Part shown: one piece after another, positions 33,820 through 47,501 of the stretch
How positions within the stretch are numbered: the stretch's first letter is position 1
Layout of the letters: each line of letters opens with the position of its first letter
From: Laccaria trichodermophora
Taxonomy: Eukaryota > Basidiomycota > Agaricomycetes > Agaricales > Hydnangiaceae
Length of the DNA stretch: 64,000 bases
Assembly (NCBI GenBank): GCA_018417955.1
Contig: JACTVC010000027.1
Span: 855,029-919,028 of the forward strand
Direction of reading: 5' to 3'
Notes under the pieces: generated by a model
The model's input: the letters and a program-made list of their open reading frames with translations, nothing else
Databases searched by the model: none
Told to the model about the DNA's origin: nothing
Translations under genes and position numbers: made by a program

Positions 33820-35003
33820 CTAACAGTAATTCCTGCCAATTTCGAGCCAACAGAGTCATCGAATAAACATTGAGAGTCTCTCCATCTATGAAAGTAATTC
33901 AGCTGCAATTTATGATCAAGCCTGATATAACGAAAAATGCGAAGGCCAAATATGAAGGTTGCAGATTGCCTTAATTTCAAGGCTGGAGTCGACGCACAGA
34001 CCGATCACAGCTCTCTGGAATTGTTTATGTTCAACCTTGGTCTGTAACCTCTACGTTTCCGGGTTTTATGCATGTGCTGGTAATGCTGTGAGCTTTCTGC
34101 AAATTTCGTGCTTCAAACGAACTTCGCAACTCTTACGGATTTTGGGTCGAAATTTACATCTACGATACTCCCGTTAAATGTGTCGTTTTCGAACGATTGG
34201 ATTTACGATGTTTGCGAAGGCAATTAAGAAATGCAGAGGAGTGAAGTTGGAATGAACCGCTCGTGGCCGTATTGCTATAAATAGACGCTGCCTGAGATCT
34301 CTCAAGGGCAACTCAAGCGTACTTCGACAGTGATGACGTTGGAACCTGCTAACTTCATCGTTTCCCGAATGCTCATGATATTTCTCGCCCCCCAATCTAA
34401 TGCTTGTGAAGCGTAAATTCAAGCAGTTGACGTCATCGCTTTCTATTCCAACTTCCAGAGGTTGGTATTTACGGTTCCAACCGTGAAAAAAACTGGTAAA
34501 TCGTTGACCGTTGAAAGCGAACGATTCTAAAACCCATACAATATACATAACCCTGACTCGAATTTTCGAATTTTGTCGTCATCGCAGGGTGCATCGCCGG
34601 AAGCGGACCTTGGATCCCTGAAGCTTTTATTTGAGTCATTTACACAGCTGTGCACAGCCTGACTCGCTGCTTCACCGATATCAGCTGTGGCAGTGACGTC
34701 GATCATCCCATAAGTTCCTAGATGCTCCAAATCTCTAACGCTTAGCACTTGGCATGCGACCCCATCCGGAAGGATGTTCAGACAACAAAGTTGAAGATTC
34801 GTGACGAAGATATGGCCCTGAAATTGTCAAACGTTGACGCATAAAATTGATAAGCACTCTGGCCTACTCTGCCACTCACTGCCACTCAGCGCTCAAGATG
34901 ATCCGTTAGCCTGCGGCTCCGTTATGCCCGGGTTGGGGGTGTATAAAGCCTGACTTCAATAAACATTTGCTGTCCTCGATTTCTTATCCCGTTTCCATCT
35001 CCA
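33820..35003. other. intergenic, nothing recognised
   Basis: No supported gene. A TATA-like TGTATAAAG at about 34,938-34,946 sits about 60 bp upstream of the ABC transporter start, and is the only likely regulatory element seen. Confidence 0.4.
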
Positions 35004-37597
35004 ATGAATTCAAAACTTATATCCGACTCAGAGAAGAAACCTCTGCACGCCAACTCCAAAATCAAGATCTCTACTCTACAGCTCGGCATCTGGAAGGTCA
35101 GGGTTGCGGCACATTCCCCAGGTTTTGGCCTGCAAGATCAAATACAAGACCTCCGTTCTTCCTTCCCTATTCTTCTCAGACTTGCAAAGGATATCTTTAC
35201 ACTCGCACCAGGCATAGTTCTTGCCATCGTCGCATCCCAGATTTGGGAAGGGGTCGAAAACGCTTTGGAGATGCATATCTCGAATCGCCTTCTGAGAACT
35301 GTTCGTATTCTCCCTATCTTCTTCAGTTTCGTGCAATGGTTCTCATATGTGTTGAAAAGATTGAGTATAGTCTTCGCGAGGGTCGTCCCAATGTCGCTTC
35401 CATCTTGTCCGCGGTCATGGCGCATCTTGTCTGGGCTGTAATTGCCGGTTTGATGACATGGTGGAGGTAGGAGTGCGTCCACCAGGTTGATTTTATAGGG
35501 CTTATGAGAAAATAGCACGAAGATGATGATGGTCCTTCAGGCCCGTATTACGGTACATTTTGATGTGCATTTGATGGGAGGTGAGCTATTTGCTCGACGT
35601 CCTGTCCAAAGTTGACCTGGAGAATAGCTACGCTTGATATGGATCTTCCAACATCTAGAGGTTTACACCTACCTTATTTTCATCCTGGCCTATCGCACTT
35701 AATTGCTTTTCAGAACCTGGGAGCAAAAAGCAAACTTCATCTCAAGAAATTTGGCAAGCCGTTGATACTCTGATCAGATTTTTCACGCAGCTTTTGAAGA
35801 CGACGAGCCAGCTTGGGTTGATCGTGCATATTTCCCGATCTGCTGGAGGGCCTCTCTTTGCGTTGATGTGCATCGCGAGGCCTTTGTTCTCTGCGCTTTT
35901 TGCGCAAGCACTGTGGGATAAGAGTGAGTGCTTCATGTTTTAAAAATGATTCTCATCGTCTAATGATGGACTTGATAGCTTGTATTGCGTTCTGGAATGA
36001 CCAAGATCATACTCGAATGAAATCACTAGAGAACTTGGCCAACGAAGACCAATACAAAGAGCAAGTCTTCAGCGGCAATTTATCAAATTGGATTCTCACC
36101 GGTACGTTTCCGAGATGCCTCACTGCCCGATTTTTTCTCTAAAAAATTGTCAGAGTACAAAAAGGCATCCAGAGCTCGAGGAGACAAGCTGGACACACAC
36201 CCTTTTTATGTGTTTCCCGTTCGGGACATGCCCGTTTTCGACGTTGTATATTATGTCTTATCGTCTCTACCTATGGTGAGGTGTCCACAATGTTGAATGA
36301 TGGTCATACTGACTCGATTTTGAGGTATATTGCGCGATCACTGCCATTATTACTCCTTCCAAATTCTCCATAGCATCAGTTGCCATCTTACAGCAATCGT
36401 CCATCACATTAAGCTGGTCCCTGGAAGGCGTCCTTCGAGAAAGTGAATCTTATAGAAGGAGCATTAATACCATAAAAAACGTCTACGGCGCGTCGAATAT
36501 CAGTAACAAGGTTTCGGATGGACACCTGTCTTATCCCCTTCAACACGCCGACAAGCAGAAGGGCATGGAGTTCGAACTTCGGTAAGAACACTTACAATGC
36601 AAATCCAAAAACGCCTTTTGACGATGGCTTCTTCTCCCTCAATAGCGACGTGTGTTTTGCGTACCCAGGAAGCCAGAAAGCCACAGGCGCTCTCACGAAC
36701 GTAAACCTCTCGATCGGTGCAGGTCAGCTCGTCGTCGTCGTAGGTGCAAACGGAAGCGGCAAATCCACGATCATTCGCTTACTTTCGCGTCTCTACAATC
36801 CCGTCTCTGGGGAACTGCTCATCGACGGAAAGAACGCCAATGAATATCGGTTAGCTGACCTCCATGAATCAATCACCATCTTGAGTCAAGATACTAAGAT
36901 TTACCCACTTCCCCTATCCGAGAACATCGGCGTAGGATTCCCCGACCAGTGTGCGAATAAGGAGATGGTTGAGAGAGCGGCACAACAAGGAGGCGCTTCG
37001 GAATTCATCAAAAAGCTTGTGAACGGTCTTGAAACGCAGTTGAATCCTCCCACGATGCATTTCTCCTTTAATCTTAAGGAGTATAAAGATCATCCTTTGC
37101 AAAAGGAACTTGAAGAATTGGAGAGGGAAACTGACATCTCTGGAGGTGAACGACAGCGAGTCGTAGCGTAAGTTCTTCAACAAAGTCAAACTTTGGATTA
37201 ATTAACCTTTTTCGTAGTGCTCGGTCTTTCATGCGCTTCCAATCCGATAAAATAAAGTTTGTCGCAGTGGATGAACCGAGCTCCGCCCTTGACGCAGAAG
37301 GTGAACTCCGGCTTTTTGAAGAAATCATCAAGGTGCGGTCGGGGAAGACAATGATCTTCGTGACCCACCGCTTTGGACACCTGACCAAATATGCCGATAA
37401 GATCATGTTCGTCTCTCCAATAACCTTTTTTTCGGCGCAGAGAATGATTAATGACGAAACATTCTAGATGTATGAAAGATGGTGGAATTGCCGAAATAGG
37501 GATACATACTGAACTGATGCAAATCGAAGGTGAATACGCGAAGTTGTACAACATCCAAGCGAGCGCATTTCAAGACACTGTTCCTGTAGAGGTATGA
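35004..37597 (+). CDS. ABC transporter, half-size (one ATPase domain)
   Basis: A multi-exon gene. Resolved joins are about 35309-35367 (GTTCGT...GAAAAG), one ending ...TTTTCAG at 35714, one after 35922, one at about 37168-37218, and one at 37409-37469. The N-terminal half has several hydrophobic helices (TLAPGIVLAIVASQIWEG, AVMAHLVWAVIAGLMTWW, PLFALMCIARPLFSALFA). The C-terminal nucleotide-binding domain has Walker A VGANGSGKST, Q-loop ITILSQDT, signature ISGGERQR, Walker B FVAVDEPSSALD and H-loop FVTHRF. The tail is short (...DTVPVEV). It resembles basidiomycete half-transporters in the exporter class; substrate unknown. All ATPase motifs are intact, so it is probably functional, although not every exon border was fixed. 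Confidence 0.75.
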
Positions 37598-38189
37598 GTT
37601 TTTTTTTTTCAAATGAAGCATTCGCTAAAATCCAACGCGAAGAAAACGGCGTAATGTGGTTTCGTTCGTTCCGCTGGCCTCAAGAATAGTCTTTCGTTGA
37701 CAGTAATGGTCGAACTATATCAAGGTTTAGAGAATAGATTCCAGCTGGACATGTATGTTTGAACGTACTGAGTCAGATCATTCTTCTTGAAATTTTTGGG
37801 GTAAAGAAGGTGGACACAGTAAATGGTCGAGTTGCATTCCGACGAAAATTTGGTGTCGTGATGTGGTGACGATTAAAACCCCCAGCCTCGGCGTTCAAGA
37901 AATTGGATGGCGTAGGTTATATACACCTAGTGTTGCATCGTTGTTCACAAGTCGTCCAGGTAGAGGTGAACGGCAGTTGAACATAGACCGTGTGTGAGCG
38001 GGGCGTCGTGATTAGGAAAGAGAGGTTTTGATGAAGTGACATTCTCTGGTCACAATCACCAATGAGGCACCGCCTCCATTACCGTGGGCGTTGCCCAGCG
38101 CTCTTCATCACCGCCAGTAACATTGCCCACCTCCCTTCACCCACGTCCTTTGACTCAGAAACTTTGCCTTAATTCTCCGACAAATAGGC
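37598..38189. other. intergenic
   Basis: The 3' flank of the ABC transporter gene and the promoter of the next gene. No ORF or RNA gene was recognised. Confidence 0.4.
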
Positions 38190-40033
38190 ATGGGAAGCAG
38201 AGAGTATGTCAACAATCATTCTCAAGCGACGACATATCCTGACAACTCCACTCCCAGGCCATGGCAACTGACTGGTGTGTTGCGAGGAATGACTAGGCCG
38301 TTCAATGGGATCTAATTTCATGCCCAGTTATACGCACTCAAGGCCTCCGGCTTATGCGCCCGGAGAAGTCTTGGCGCCCCATCGTCACTGTCGAAGTTGA
38401 CAAGCACGACTCTCATGAAACAGTCTTGGGAGTTGATGGACAAAATCCCAATTTGAAGGAGACATTCCGATTGTATGTCCGTTTCCCTTCTGTCACGAAA
38501 CCCTGAAGCCCTCATCTCCACTTCGAACAGTCACCAAGCAGATATGTCGTCACGGGTTGACTTCAAAATCTGGCATCGTTCGCAGAGCAAAAAGAAGGGG
38601 AAGAAACGGAATCTGGTCGCCTCCTCTACGCATTCTTTGGGCGAACTTTTGAAGAAACAAGAAACGGAACCTCGTGAGTGGTACTTTTAGAGGTTGAGCC
38701 CAAACTCCTCTGACTTACGTAGGACTGGAGATCAGGCTTCACTGCCAGTCAGCTACAAATCGAGCTATTGCTAGTCGAGGAAAACCTCAGAATGGGGCGC
38801 TCATGCATCTGAGGGTAAGACCACCAATGGCTCCGTCGACTTCACCGCCCTTCCTCTGTCCATCTGACACTGGATATTTGTCCGACGCGAGCTCATGTAA
38901 GTCGTTCACTTGTACAACCTTGGTCTCCTACTGATGGCCTTACTCGCAGCATCACGAGCATCCAGCACTCTGATCCCACCATCACCCATCGGCGACGAAC
39001 CCACACCTGCACAGCCCTCCATCCTGCGACGCCGCAGGGTTCGCGGATACGCTCTCAACTCCGACGAAGAAATCTTCTCCAGCGAAGCAGAAGAAATCGA
39101 AGAACGCAAACCCCTTCCCCTCTTTTCCGACCCCGAAGACTTTCCACAACAGACCTATTGGAACTCATCTGACGACGAATGTCCTCGAAAACAAATTTTA
39201 CATCCTCAGAGCAGCTGGGGTTGGATTTCGGCGTCCCTCTTACCCAAATACACGGAGAAGATTGAGGTTTTGGATCCTCGGCCGCTATCGCTGACGGAGA
39301 GAGTGCTGGCGTCATTTACGATGTACAGCGAACTGAAGGAGGCTACTATGGACTCGGAATACGAGCAGGTGTTCGCGCGCTTACAAATGGAGTGGACATA
39401 TATGGGAGGTTTGGTGAGTACTCTTCTCTTCGTCCCTCCCTAATTCTGTTCTTACCTGATCTATTCATACAGTTAGTTGCACTAGCAGCGTAAGTCCATT
39501 CTTTCGACTTTGTTCCTGAAAGGAGTTGCTAATGTCCCCCACATCAGTGTCGATACAGCTGTCTTCTCCATCTCCCCAGGTTCATTGTTCGGCGTCAACT
39601 CCTATGCTCGAAGTGCTATTGCTACGAGCAGTAGCACATCTGGTCTCGGCATCGCATGTGATGCATGGTTTCTATTAAGATACAACTGGGCAGACTTACA
39701 GACATTCATTGTATGTTCCTAATCCTACTCAGCTGTCTCTTCTAACCCTTCCTTATCCAGGCTCGTGCTCGGGACGTATATGGCTCTTACTTCTTCTTCT
39801 CCCTCTCAGCGCGCGTCCCAGGTCTCTGCATGTTCATCTCCGCCCTCTCCCTCATGCTCTTCCTCGGCCTTGTGGCTTTCGATGCCTGGCCAGAAGGTGT
39901 GATCGCTGTTTGTTTCATGGTAGGGGTGGTTATGTCCCTGCAGTTTTTGGTTTATGGTGCACATTGGTGTGTGGGGAGAGTGGTTGAGGGTGGGCAGACG
40001 GGTATCAGGGCAGTCAGGAGGGTTACGGGTTGA
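38190..40033 (+). CDS. C2-like domain membrane protein, unknown function
   Basis: At least six exons. Joins include G|TTATACGC near 38,328, TT|TCACCAAG near 38,531, C|GACTGG near 38,723, T|CATCACG near 38,949 and two near 39,415 and 39,715. The first part (WQLTVIRTQGLRLMRPEKSW, then RPIVTVEVDKHDSHE and LGVDGQNPNLKETFRF) reads like a C2-type beta sandwich. A Ser/acidic low-complexity linker follows (ILRRRRVRGYALNSDEEIFS). The C-terminal 200 residues hold about four membrane helices (LLVALAAVDTAVFSI, ARVPGLCMFISALSLMLFLG, VIAVCFMVGVVMSLQFLVYG). Similar proteins are common in Agaricomycetes without a known role. A peripheral or ER membrane function linked to lipid binding is only a guess. Confidence 0.6.
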
Positions 40034-40197
40034 CACGGATTTTATAGCATTCTTTTCCTTTACGCAGGACAGATGAATTTACTTTGGATGTTTGTGGACA
40101 AAAGTTGACATTATAATAATAAGAAACCAGAACAAAAACTATAGCACATTTAGATTATCCCTTCACTTGTCCAAAAACCCTGGGGTAACAACACCAG

Positions 40198-43100
40198 TCA
40201 AACAGCACCTGCAACAGCAGGGCGACCTTTTCCAATTCCCATCCCAACACGAACCAACGTTTCCAAAGAAGCCCGACCATTGATCAACAGATCTTCATCC
40301 CATTCCACTTTTCCCTTCTCGAAAAGCACCACAATAGTAGAACCACCTAGAAACGGTCAACGACAATCCAGAGTGACAGGAGAAATCTCATACCAAAAGC
40401 AAAATACCCAAACTCATCACCACGCTGTACGTATTGACCTTCCTCGACCGTAGTCTTAATCGACCCAACCATCATAGCCCCAACGCACACAGCCATGACG
40501 CGCCCGAAGTGGGGACTGTCAATAGGAACGATCTTGCGCACGTTCTCGCCGTAGACGTCGAGCGCAGTACGGATAGCTTGTGGCTACCAGCGACCTCATC
40601 AGCGCCGAATACCCAAAGAGAAAGAAAGGGGGGTACTAACGTTAACGGTATAATACTCTCCCGCAATGTCCGTCATATTCCCAATGGTCCCCTCTACCGG
40701 TGTATGGAACCGATGATAATCCTGGGGTGCCAAGCGGAAGATGGCGAGTGCACCACCAGTGTATCGTTCCGCCTCGTGTTTGTAGTTTTCACCGAGAAGG
40801 CGGGCAACGGTAAATTCGCGGCCTTTGATCCACAAGCGCGTGGCTTCGCTGACGGTCTCGAATGCCATCATCCGACAGTCGGCACCGCTGACGAGGCGGT
40901 ATGGGTTGTCTAGGGACTCGACTGGACGAGCGGAGGGCTTGAGTTTCCTGTACGTCGAAAGTGATGAGATATGGGGGACAGCCAGAAGGAGGATAACGTA
41001 CCTGTAGAAGAACTGATTGAAGGTTTCTACGACACAACAACGTCAATGTAAGTCTCGGCAACAAACTATCAACTCACTGAAAGAATCCGGGGGATCCAAG
41101 ATCTCATCAACATTGAGCTTATGGAACTCAATGAACACCGGAATCTCACGAGCCGACTCGGGCGCGTCATACTTGACACCTTGCTTGATAGAAAGTGACT
41201 TTAAGAGACGGCGGGCTGTATGGTGGTCAGCAAGAACAATACCCACCCGAAGGAAGTAACGTACCCCTAGCACCCTCCATCCGACTTGAAGCGCCCTAAA
41301 GATTCATCAGCCTGCGTTAGATGGGAGACGGCCAAAGATGAAAACGAACCTTGTACAGCAACCGAATCCCAAGCCGAACATAAACCTGCATCTTCTCCTC
41401 CTCCAACTGTCCCGTAATCCGATTCTGCACAATGATATTCGCGGAATTCTACGCCCCAAAGAAACCAATCAGCTCTACCCAACAAGAATCAAAAGGAACC
41501 CGAGAACATACCGCACCAAGCTTATAATCCCCATTCGATATCTTCCCAATAACTCTCGTGTACCACTTCCTCTGCGCCTGACTAGCCGTAACGAAATTCC
41601 CCACAACGATCTTATCAACTGAGCTCCAATCCCGGCTGGCACACACAGCGAGGTGCGTTATGATGTCCATCTCCGCTTTCGAGTTCATCCGTGGTCGGTG
41701 GCATAAAGGACAACTCTTCACGTTGATAACCCGCTCCACAGAATCTTCGGATTCAAGTTCGCTGTTGTCGCCGCTGTTATTCTTCTTCGGCTTTCCTTTC
41801 GACTTTTTCTTGTTTGCCTGATCGCTAGAGGAAGCCGAAGATTTCCTGAACCGACTCTTCTTCTTCTTTTCCCCAGGCGGTAAGAGCGTCCCCAAACTCC
41901 CACTCCCACCCGAAGACGACAAATGATCATCAGAAGTATCATCGCCCGACTCCTGCGCAGCAGCACCACCCCCGGCACCCCCACCAATCTGATCCTTCGA
42001 AAAATCCATATCCTCAAGCTTCAACTCCCTCCCTTGCCCATCAGCAACAGACGCAACCATCAACACAGGCGTAGGCATACAACTCTCCCCAGCATCCACG
42101 TCCACCCTCCGTTTCTCCTCCACAGGCCTCCCAAGCTCATCCTCCAAACACTTGATAGCTTCCTCGAAACTTAATTCGTCACTTTCTGCCTTCTTTCCGT
42201 TCCTCGTGAAGAAGGAGGAGACGGTAGATCGGGTGAGCGTCGACCCGAGCGAATCAAGCATGGAGGTTAGTTCGAGGTGGGATAGAGCACCGGTGTCGTC
42301 TGTATCGTACTGCTTTAGGTATTGACGCCAGAATCGTTGTCGGAGGGCGTCGTAGGGTTGGTATTTCGCTCTACAAGAAGGGTGAGTGAGAAGATGTGAC
42401 ATGTTGAGTAAAGGAAAAACGCACCGAAAACTCAGCTTTGAATTATACTTGCCCTCCCAAGACGAAGTCCCTACCAAGGGTAGCTCATAATCCTTCATAG
42501 GATGCTCTCCCCCCTCATCAGAGGCATACAACCCCGTCACAGGATCAGGCTGCGGGGCACTCGCCACCAACTCCCCAACATCAAAGCTCACGTCCCCAAT
42601 ATAGTCGTTGGACGAAAGTTTATCCCAATCCAATATCGCCAGGTTCACCTTGAACGACGTCTCGTATCGACGAACGTGGAATAAGAGCTTCTCGTCCCAT
42701 ACGGGGTTGCGGGAGTGTCTAATGACGCGTGTTCTGAACACCTTTTTGCCAAAGGAGACGACGACGAAGGGGTCCATGTCCCATCCTGTTCGCGTCACTA
42801 AACGTTTAATTAGTATCAACACCAAACGAGAAGAAAAAGAGGGGACGACTCACTGTTCTTAAACCTCGGCAAATCAACAGCACCCTGTATCTCAAGCATA
42901 ACAATCCCCACAACATCATTAGCCTCCGACCCAAACTTGTACGCCTCACTACTCTTCCGACTAAACCTCTTCTTCTTCCCACCCACATCCACCCCATCGA
43001 CCCCCACAGCAGGCGAAGAAGGCACGGGGGAAGCAGGAGGACGAGGAACAGGCGACGAGCTCCTTGATCGAGACTTAGTCCCCCCCTCTCCACCACCACC

Positions 43101-44356
43101 GCCTCCAATCCCAGTAAGCCCCGATATTTTCCGCGTAAACTTCATCTTGGGCATGAATCCACCACTCGTCGCTTTTGGCGTCGGCTGCGTGAGCGGAGTG
43201 GCTGTTTTGAGGGCTGCGCTGTGTGTAGGCGTCGTGCTACCGCCGGGAGAACTTGGCTGAATGATGAGTTCTGGTGGGGGAGGCCTGGTTCCCGTGACAA
43301 GCGGTGGTAAAGCCTTGTCCGCTTCGGTTGGTGTTGGTGGCGTGTATAGCTCTGTGAGAGGGATGTTGTTGGTAGTTGCTGCTTGATCTTCGTGGGCATC
43401 AACGAATTCATCATCGCCTTCCTCGTCTTCATCTTCGTCGTCTGACGAAAGCCCTCCGTCATCTTGGAAAGCGTATTGGTTCCCGTTGGCGTGATGCGAG
43501 CGGATGGTGCCGACGCCTTCTGTCTGAAAGGTCAAGTATATCAGATGGGATTTTTGGGAAGAGAAAAGATCGTACAGCAGGAGCGGAGACCAACGAAGGC
43601 CTAGAACGCTTAACGAACTCTCCATAAATCTCATCATACTCTAAAAGGTTATGCGTTCCATGCGGGGGGATGAACCCAATCTTGAGCTGAATGCTACCCG
43701 TAGCAGCTGTATTGGGTCGCGTCGACAACAGGTCGACGGAAAAAGGCTATCATCCCGCGTAAGCCAAAGCCAAAAAAACACAAATGATGCGAAGAACCTT
43801 ATTTCCAGGCTCATCAAACCCCAAAACATTCTCCTCGCCCTCGCCTCTAAACCACGATTCCAAGGACAAAGCCACCTCGCCTAGGTACTCCTTCGATAAC
43901 ATGTCCTTATCCCATACCACCAACTCCACCCCAACGAGCTTGTCAGCTAGGGAGAGGTAGAGCGGGAACTCGAAGGTCGCGTCCTTGGGGTTATACACGG
44001 GGTTCAAGGTCCGTTTGGCCACGGGGGTTTGATGACGCATCGACAGAACCGAAACGACGACGAACCTATTACAAGATTGTTACGAGAAAGGGGGGAAGAA
44101 ACAAGAGGGAGACGCACGGATCGCTAGCGCCATTCCGGTCCTTTGCCAAAAGCTGCGTACATCCGATAATTTGGATCTTGCATATGACGATGGGGAGTTC
44201 TCCGGGGGCAGGCGAGAAATTGTTACGCCCCGATCCACTTTTAAAGCCCAGGCCTCTTGGGACGGGGAGGCGTGCAGCGGATTTGAAGGCGCGTTTGAAG
44301 TTGAGCCCTTTTGTGAGGCGGGGTGGTGGTAGTGGTGGTGGGGTTGTGGAGTCCAT
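40198..44356 (-). CDS. PSD2: phosphatidylserine decarboxylase, C2/EF-hand (PSD2) type
   Basis: Converts phosphatidylserine to phosphatidylethanolamine in endomembranes. The minus-strand multi-exon gene starts [20 protein letters not shown]. Order: first C2 domain ([20 protein letters not shown], about 44,180-43,780); long acidic and Pro/Ser-rich linker; second C2 domain ([14 protein letters not shown], then [20 protein letters not shown], about 42,900-42,450); an EF-hand loop [12 protein letters not shown]; a CxxC-type segment ([17 protein letters not shown]); then the decarboxylase domain with [14 protein letters not shown] and the self-cleavage motif GGST in [15 protein letters not shown] at about 40,320-40,350. 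GGST rather than LGST is usual for the eukaryotic PSD2 branch; cleavage makes the pyruvoyl group on Ser. The gene ends at a TGA at 40,200-40,198. It looks intact. Confidence 0.88.
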
Positions 44357-46049
44357 GTGGTATTGGTGGTGTATGAAAAGAATGGACGAGTGGTGGTGCC
44401 ACGTACTTATCACAGAGAGGAAGTGAAACGGGGGATGAGCGCCGTCAACGGAGATGAATGGTCAACGGGGGGCGATGACACAGATCGGATTTCAACTTTT
44501 TCCTGAGCGCTCGTTTCTTCAGATTGAATGAAGGGTGATCCAACTAGAGTGGCTCTATATTCTCATTCTATGTCCCAGTCAAACACAGGGGTCATACCAA
44601 AGTAAAGAAGTGCTCACCAAGCAAGATGAAGAAGATGTGTGGGTGTATCGATGGTTGCAGCGTGATATTTGTACACCAACAAACGGCAGCCGTTCGGCTG
44701 TTGGAGAGCGAGGCCAAAAATACATTTAGACAAGTCATCATTCTAACATCGATGAGCACAGCACTTGCCTGTTCAATTCCGCAGAGATCAAAGCTGGAGT
44801 TGCGAGCGACGATGGGCAAGAAGTGGAAAAGAGAAAGACAGTTATTGTTGCTAGGCTGTTGTTGCTAGCGTGAAACGTTTGTCGTCGTCGTGATGTCGTC
44901 GCCGTCACCGTCTTGGAGCATCGAAATCAGCTATTATTTGGCATCATCGCCCATTTCAAATACACTATGTAGGACGAGAGTTTTTAGTAAGACGCATTGA
45001 TCACTGTTCTCCTAAAACACACGACTTCTGCAAGAACTCACCATGCCACTAACTGCCACGGCAAAAAAATATTGCAAAGGAAGAGGGCGGCCTATGCCGA
45101 CGGCCTTCAAGCTTCAAGCTCATTCCCCAAGCTTTCACAAACTTTCAAGCCTCGCCTCCTCATTGTGACGCATTATATGCCACCAATTATGCCACCCCCT
45201 TTCTCCTCCCCGCTCTGATCGTCCTCCCCTTTGTTACTTATATAAACGGGTACATTTATGATTTGATCATCCTGGTGTTTTCAAACCGCAGAGCGTCAAC
45301 TGAGGTAGGTTTATCAAAATGGCGTCGCGCCTTCCAAGTCCCTCTGAAGACCGCCCAGTAACCAGTCTACAGATCTAAAACTTGACAAGTTGCTGGGACC
45401 TTTGAGTTTTAGCACCCCTATCACAATTACCATGGCCGCCTATCTCAATGAATCGATCTGGAACCCCGTCAACACTGCACGTCCAAAAGTCCTCTCCGAC
45501 ACGCCAATTTCCCGGTCACTGTAGTCCATACTGGCAAACTGCCGCCCCGGGCCCCTCGTCTCACTCAATACTTGGATGAATCTTGGAAACTTGGATTCAA
45601 GTTAGGTCGCTCTTCGAGGGTATGTTGTCCATGTGCGGCCAGAAAGGAGTCACTCTTACGACCCACAGGAGCTCCGGCGGTCGTCTTGGCAGCTGATCTC
45701 CGCCTCCCCACCTACTCAGCAGCTCTAGCGATCTTTACAGTACAAGAGAATACGAGCCCAAGCCTATTTCACATGGTAATACATAACACGCTCGGTAAGG
45801 CTAGATTCCAGATTCGCAACGACTCCCTTAATTTATCTCATTTTCAAATGATGGTGGATAGTCCCGCTCAAAAGGACTAGGAGCATATTAACGACGCTTC
45901 GCTCACCCCTCCCTCGCGTTTCCTCCTCGGTGGTCACTATTCCACGGCGGCTTTCAGTCTCGCCAGTTTGATCTCGCTCCTTTATCATGCAAATACGAGT
46001 CACGTATGTCTTCCTTCCGCCCTTTCCTAACTAAGAAAAAACTTCTTGG
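44357..46049. other. intergenic with a possible decayed gene (45,320-45,880)
   Basis: Promoter side of the PSD2 gene, then little. Around 45,432-45,525 a frame reads MAAYLNESIWNPVNTARPKV before a stop, with no recognisable continuation. The following ORF at 45572-45880 has no family character. TATA-like TTATATAAA at about 45,237-45,245 precedes it, so a small gene may once have existed here. Confidence 0.3.
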
Positions 46050-47453
46050 TAGCGCACAACCAGTTCGTCCCGATCAATCTCGCTGAATTTCGGATAGCCG
46101 TATTAACCAAAAATCAACCCAGTCGCCGCCGTCTGCCTCTTCGTGCGCACCCCCCTTTTCATCAACGACGTATACTCACTAAAACCCTCAATCAGTTATA
46201 CGAATGCCTATTAAACCTAGATCTCGAGGTCGAGCATATATGGAGTTCTCGCTGGAACACGATCAAGGTTCTCTATTTATTGACGCGCTACATGCCCTTC
46301 CTCGACATAATCTCCATTCTGTATTGTAAGCTTCGTCATCATCACCCCTTGCATATTTCTCACCATCTTATCGGCAGATATCCTTCTCGACGGCTCCTCA
46401 GAAGAAGCTTGCCGTGCAACATTCCAAGTCAACGGCTGTACGTCCCTTCATCTTCACTCCTCCCCCCTTTTTTTTGCTAATCCCGAAAACTAGGGATGTT
46501 CGCAATCGGAATTTCAGTCACCGAAAGTAAGACAACCTCCACCACCCTCAATCACCAAACTAATCACTTCCAAACCAGTCCTCCTAACGATGAGAACGTG
46601 GGCGATCTGGGGTAAAGATTCCAGGCTTACCGTCATCCTTCCGATTCTTTGGGCGCTATGCTTCGGTGGGGTATTCACTTTCATGGGGGTTTTTCTCAAA
46701 TCCGTGACATGTGAGTGTTATTTTTTTGCGTTGTACCATTCATTCATTGGTTATGTTTTCATACACAGTTATCCCGCCCCCTCGAGGAGCCGGATATCAA
46801 TCAGCGGGATGCTTCAACATCAGCGGCAGCCCGATGTTATTCGCTTGTTGGGTGTTCGTTATGGCTTATGATCTAGGTGAGAAAACACTTGATTACTTAC
46901 ATGGATACTTACCCATCGCGTCGTGCAGTACTTTTGGTATTGATCGCGATCAAGGGACTTCCAGCGCGTAAGTACCACTTCGGCCTTTATGGAACTGAGG
47001 ATTTATTTTTTACAGTGAGAATGACCACTCCTTCACATCAGAGACTCGCAAATGCGGTGTTCCTGAACGGACTGATTTACTACTTCTACCTCTTCGGTTC
47101 GTCCCTCTACCCGTCTTATACATGGTCAAAACCATTGAAATTTGTCTGTCTTCCAGTCATGTCGGCCATTAACGTTGTCCTCATATATCCTGTACGTTCT
47201 CTCCCTCACCTACTGTCTATAACAAACTCATCCCCCTTAGTATGGCTATCACAACCTTCTCTCAACGTAACCTCTTCTCCATCTCCATCTCGTCGTCAGC
47301 TTATCTCACCCCTATTTTCGCAGGTTCGAACGAGGCATGTACTCTATCTTGACCTGCCGTGTCATCCTCGACATCCGCACTGAAACGAAAGAGAGCCTCG
47401 AAATGTCCAGCCCTAATTATTCAGTAAGACTTCCAAATCGGACTAAACAATGA
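46050..47453 (+). CDS. DUF6533-type seven-helix membrane protein
   Basis: After removal of an intron at about 46,099-46,191 (GTATTA...AATCAG) the sequence reads FRIA-LYECLLNLDLEVEHIW, then SSRWNTIKVLYLLTRYMPF, the hallmark of the DUF6533 domain of Agaricomycetes. Further exons give hydrophobic segments ISVTEIILTMRTWAIWGKDS, LPILWALCFGGVFTFMGVFL, MLFACWVFVMAYDLVLLVLI and AVFLNGLIYYFYLF. It ends with a soluble tail (TCRVILDIRTETKESLEMSS). Families of these proteins expand in mushrooms; function unknown. The 5' exon(s) upstream of 46,050 were not resolved, so the given start is only the first clearly coding base. Confidence 0.6.
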
Positions 47454-47501
47454 TTAATCCTTTCTGAATCTCTATATAATACCCCCCTTTCGAGTTCTTT
47501 C

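Noticed and set aside
34174..34748. Two overlapping minus-strand ORFs
   Set aside because: No recognisable motif, no coherent splicing and random-looking composition.
42937..43260. Plus-strand ORF rich in Pro/Gly
   Set aside because: Antisense shadow of the low-complexity linker of the PSD2-type gene.
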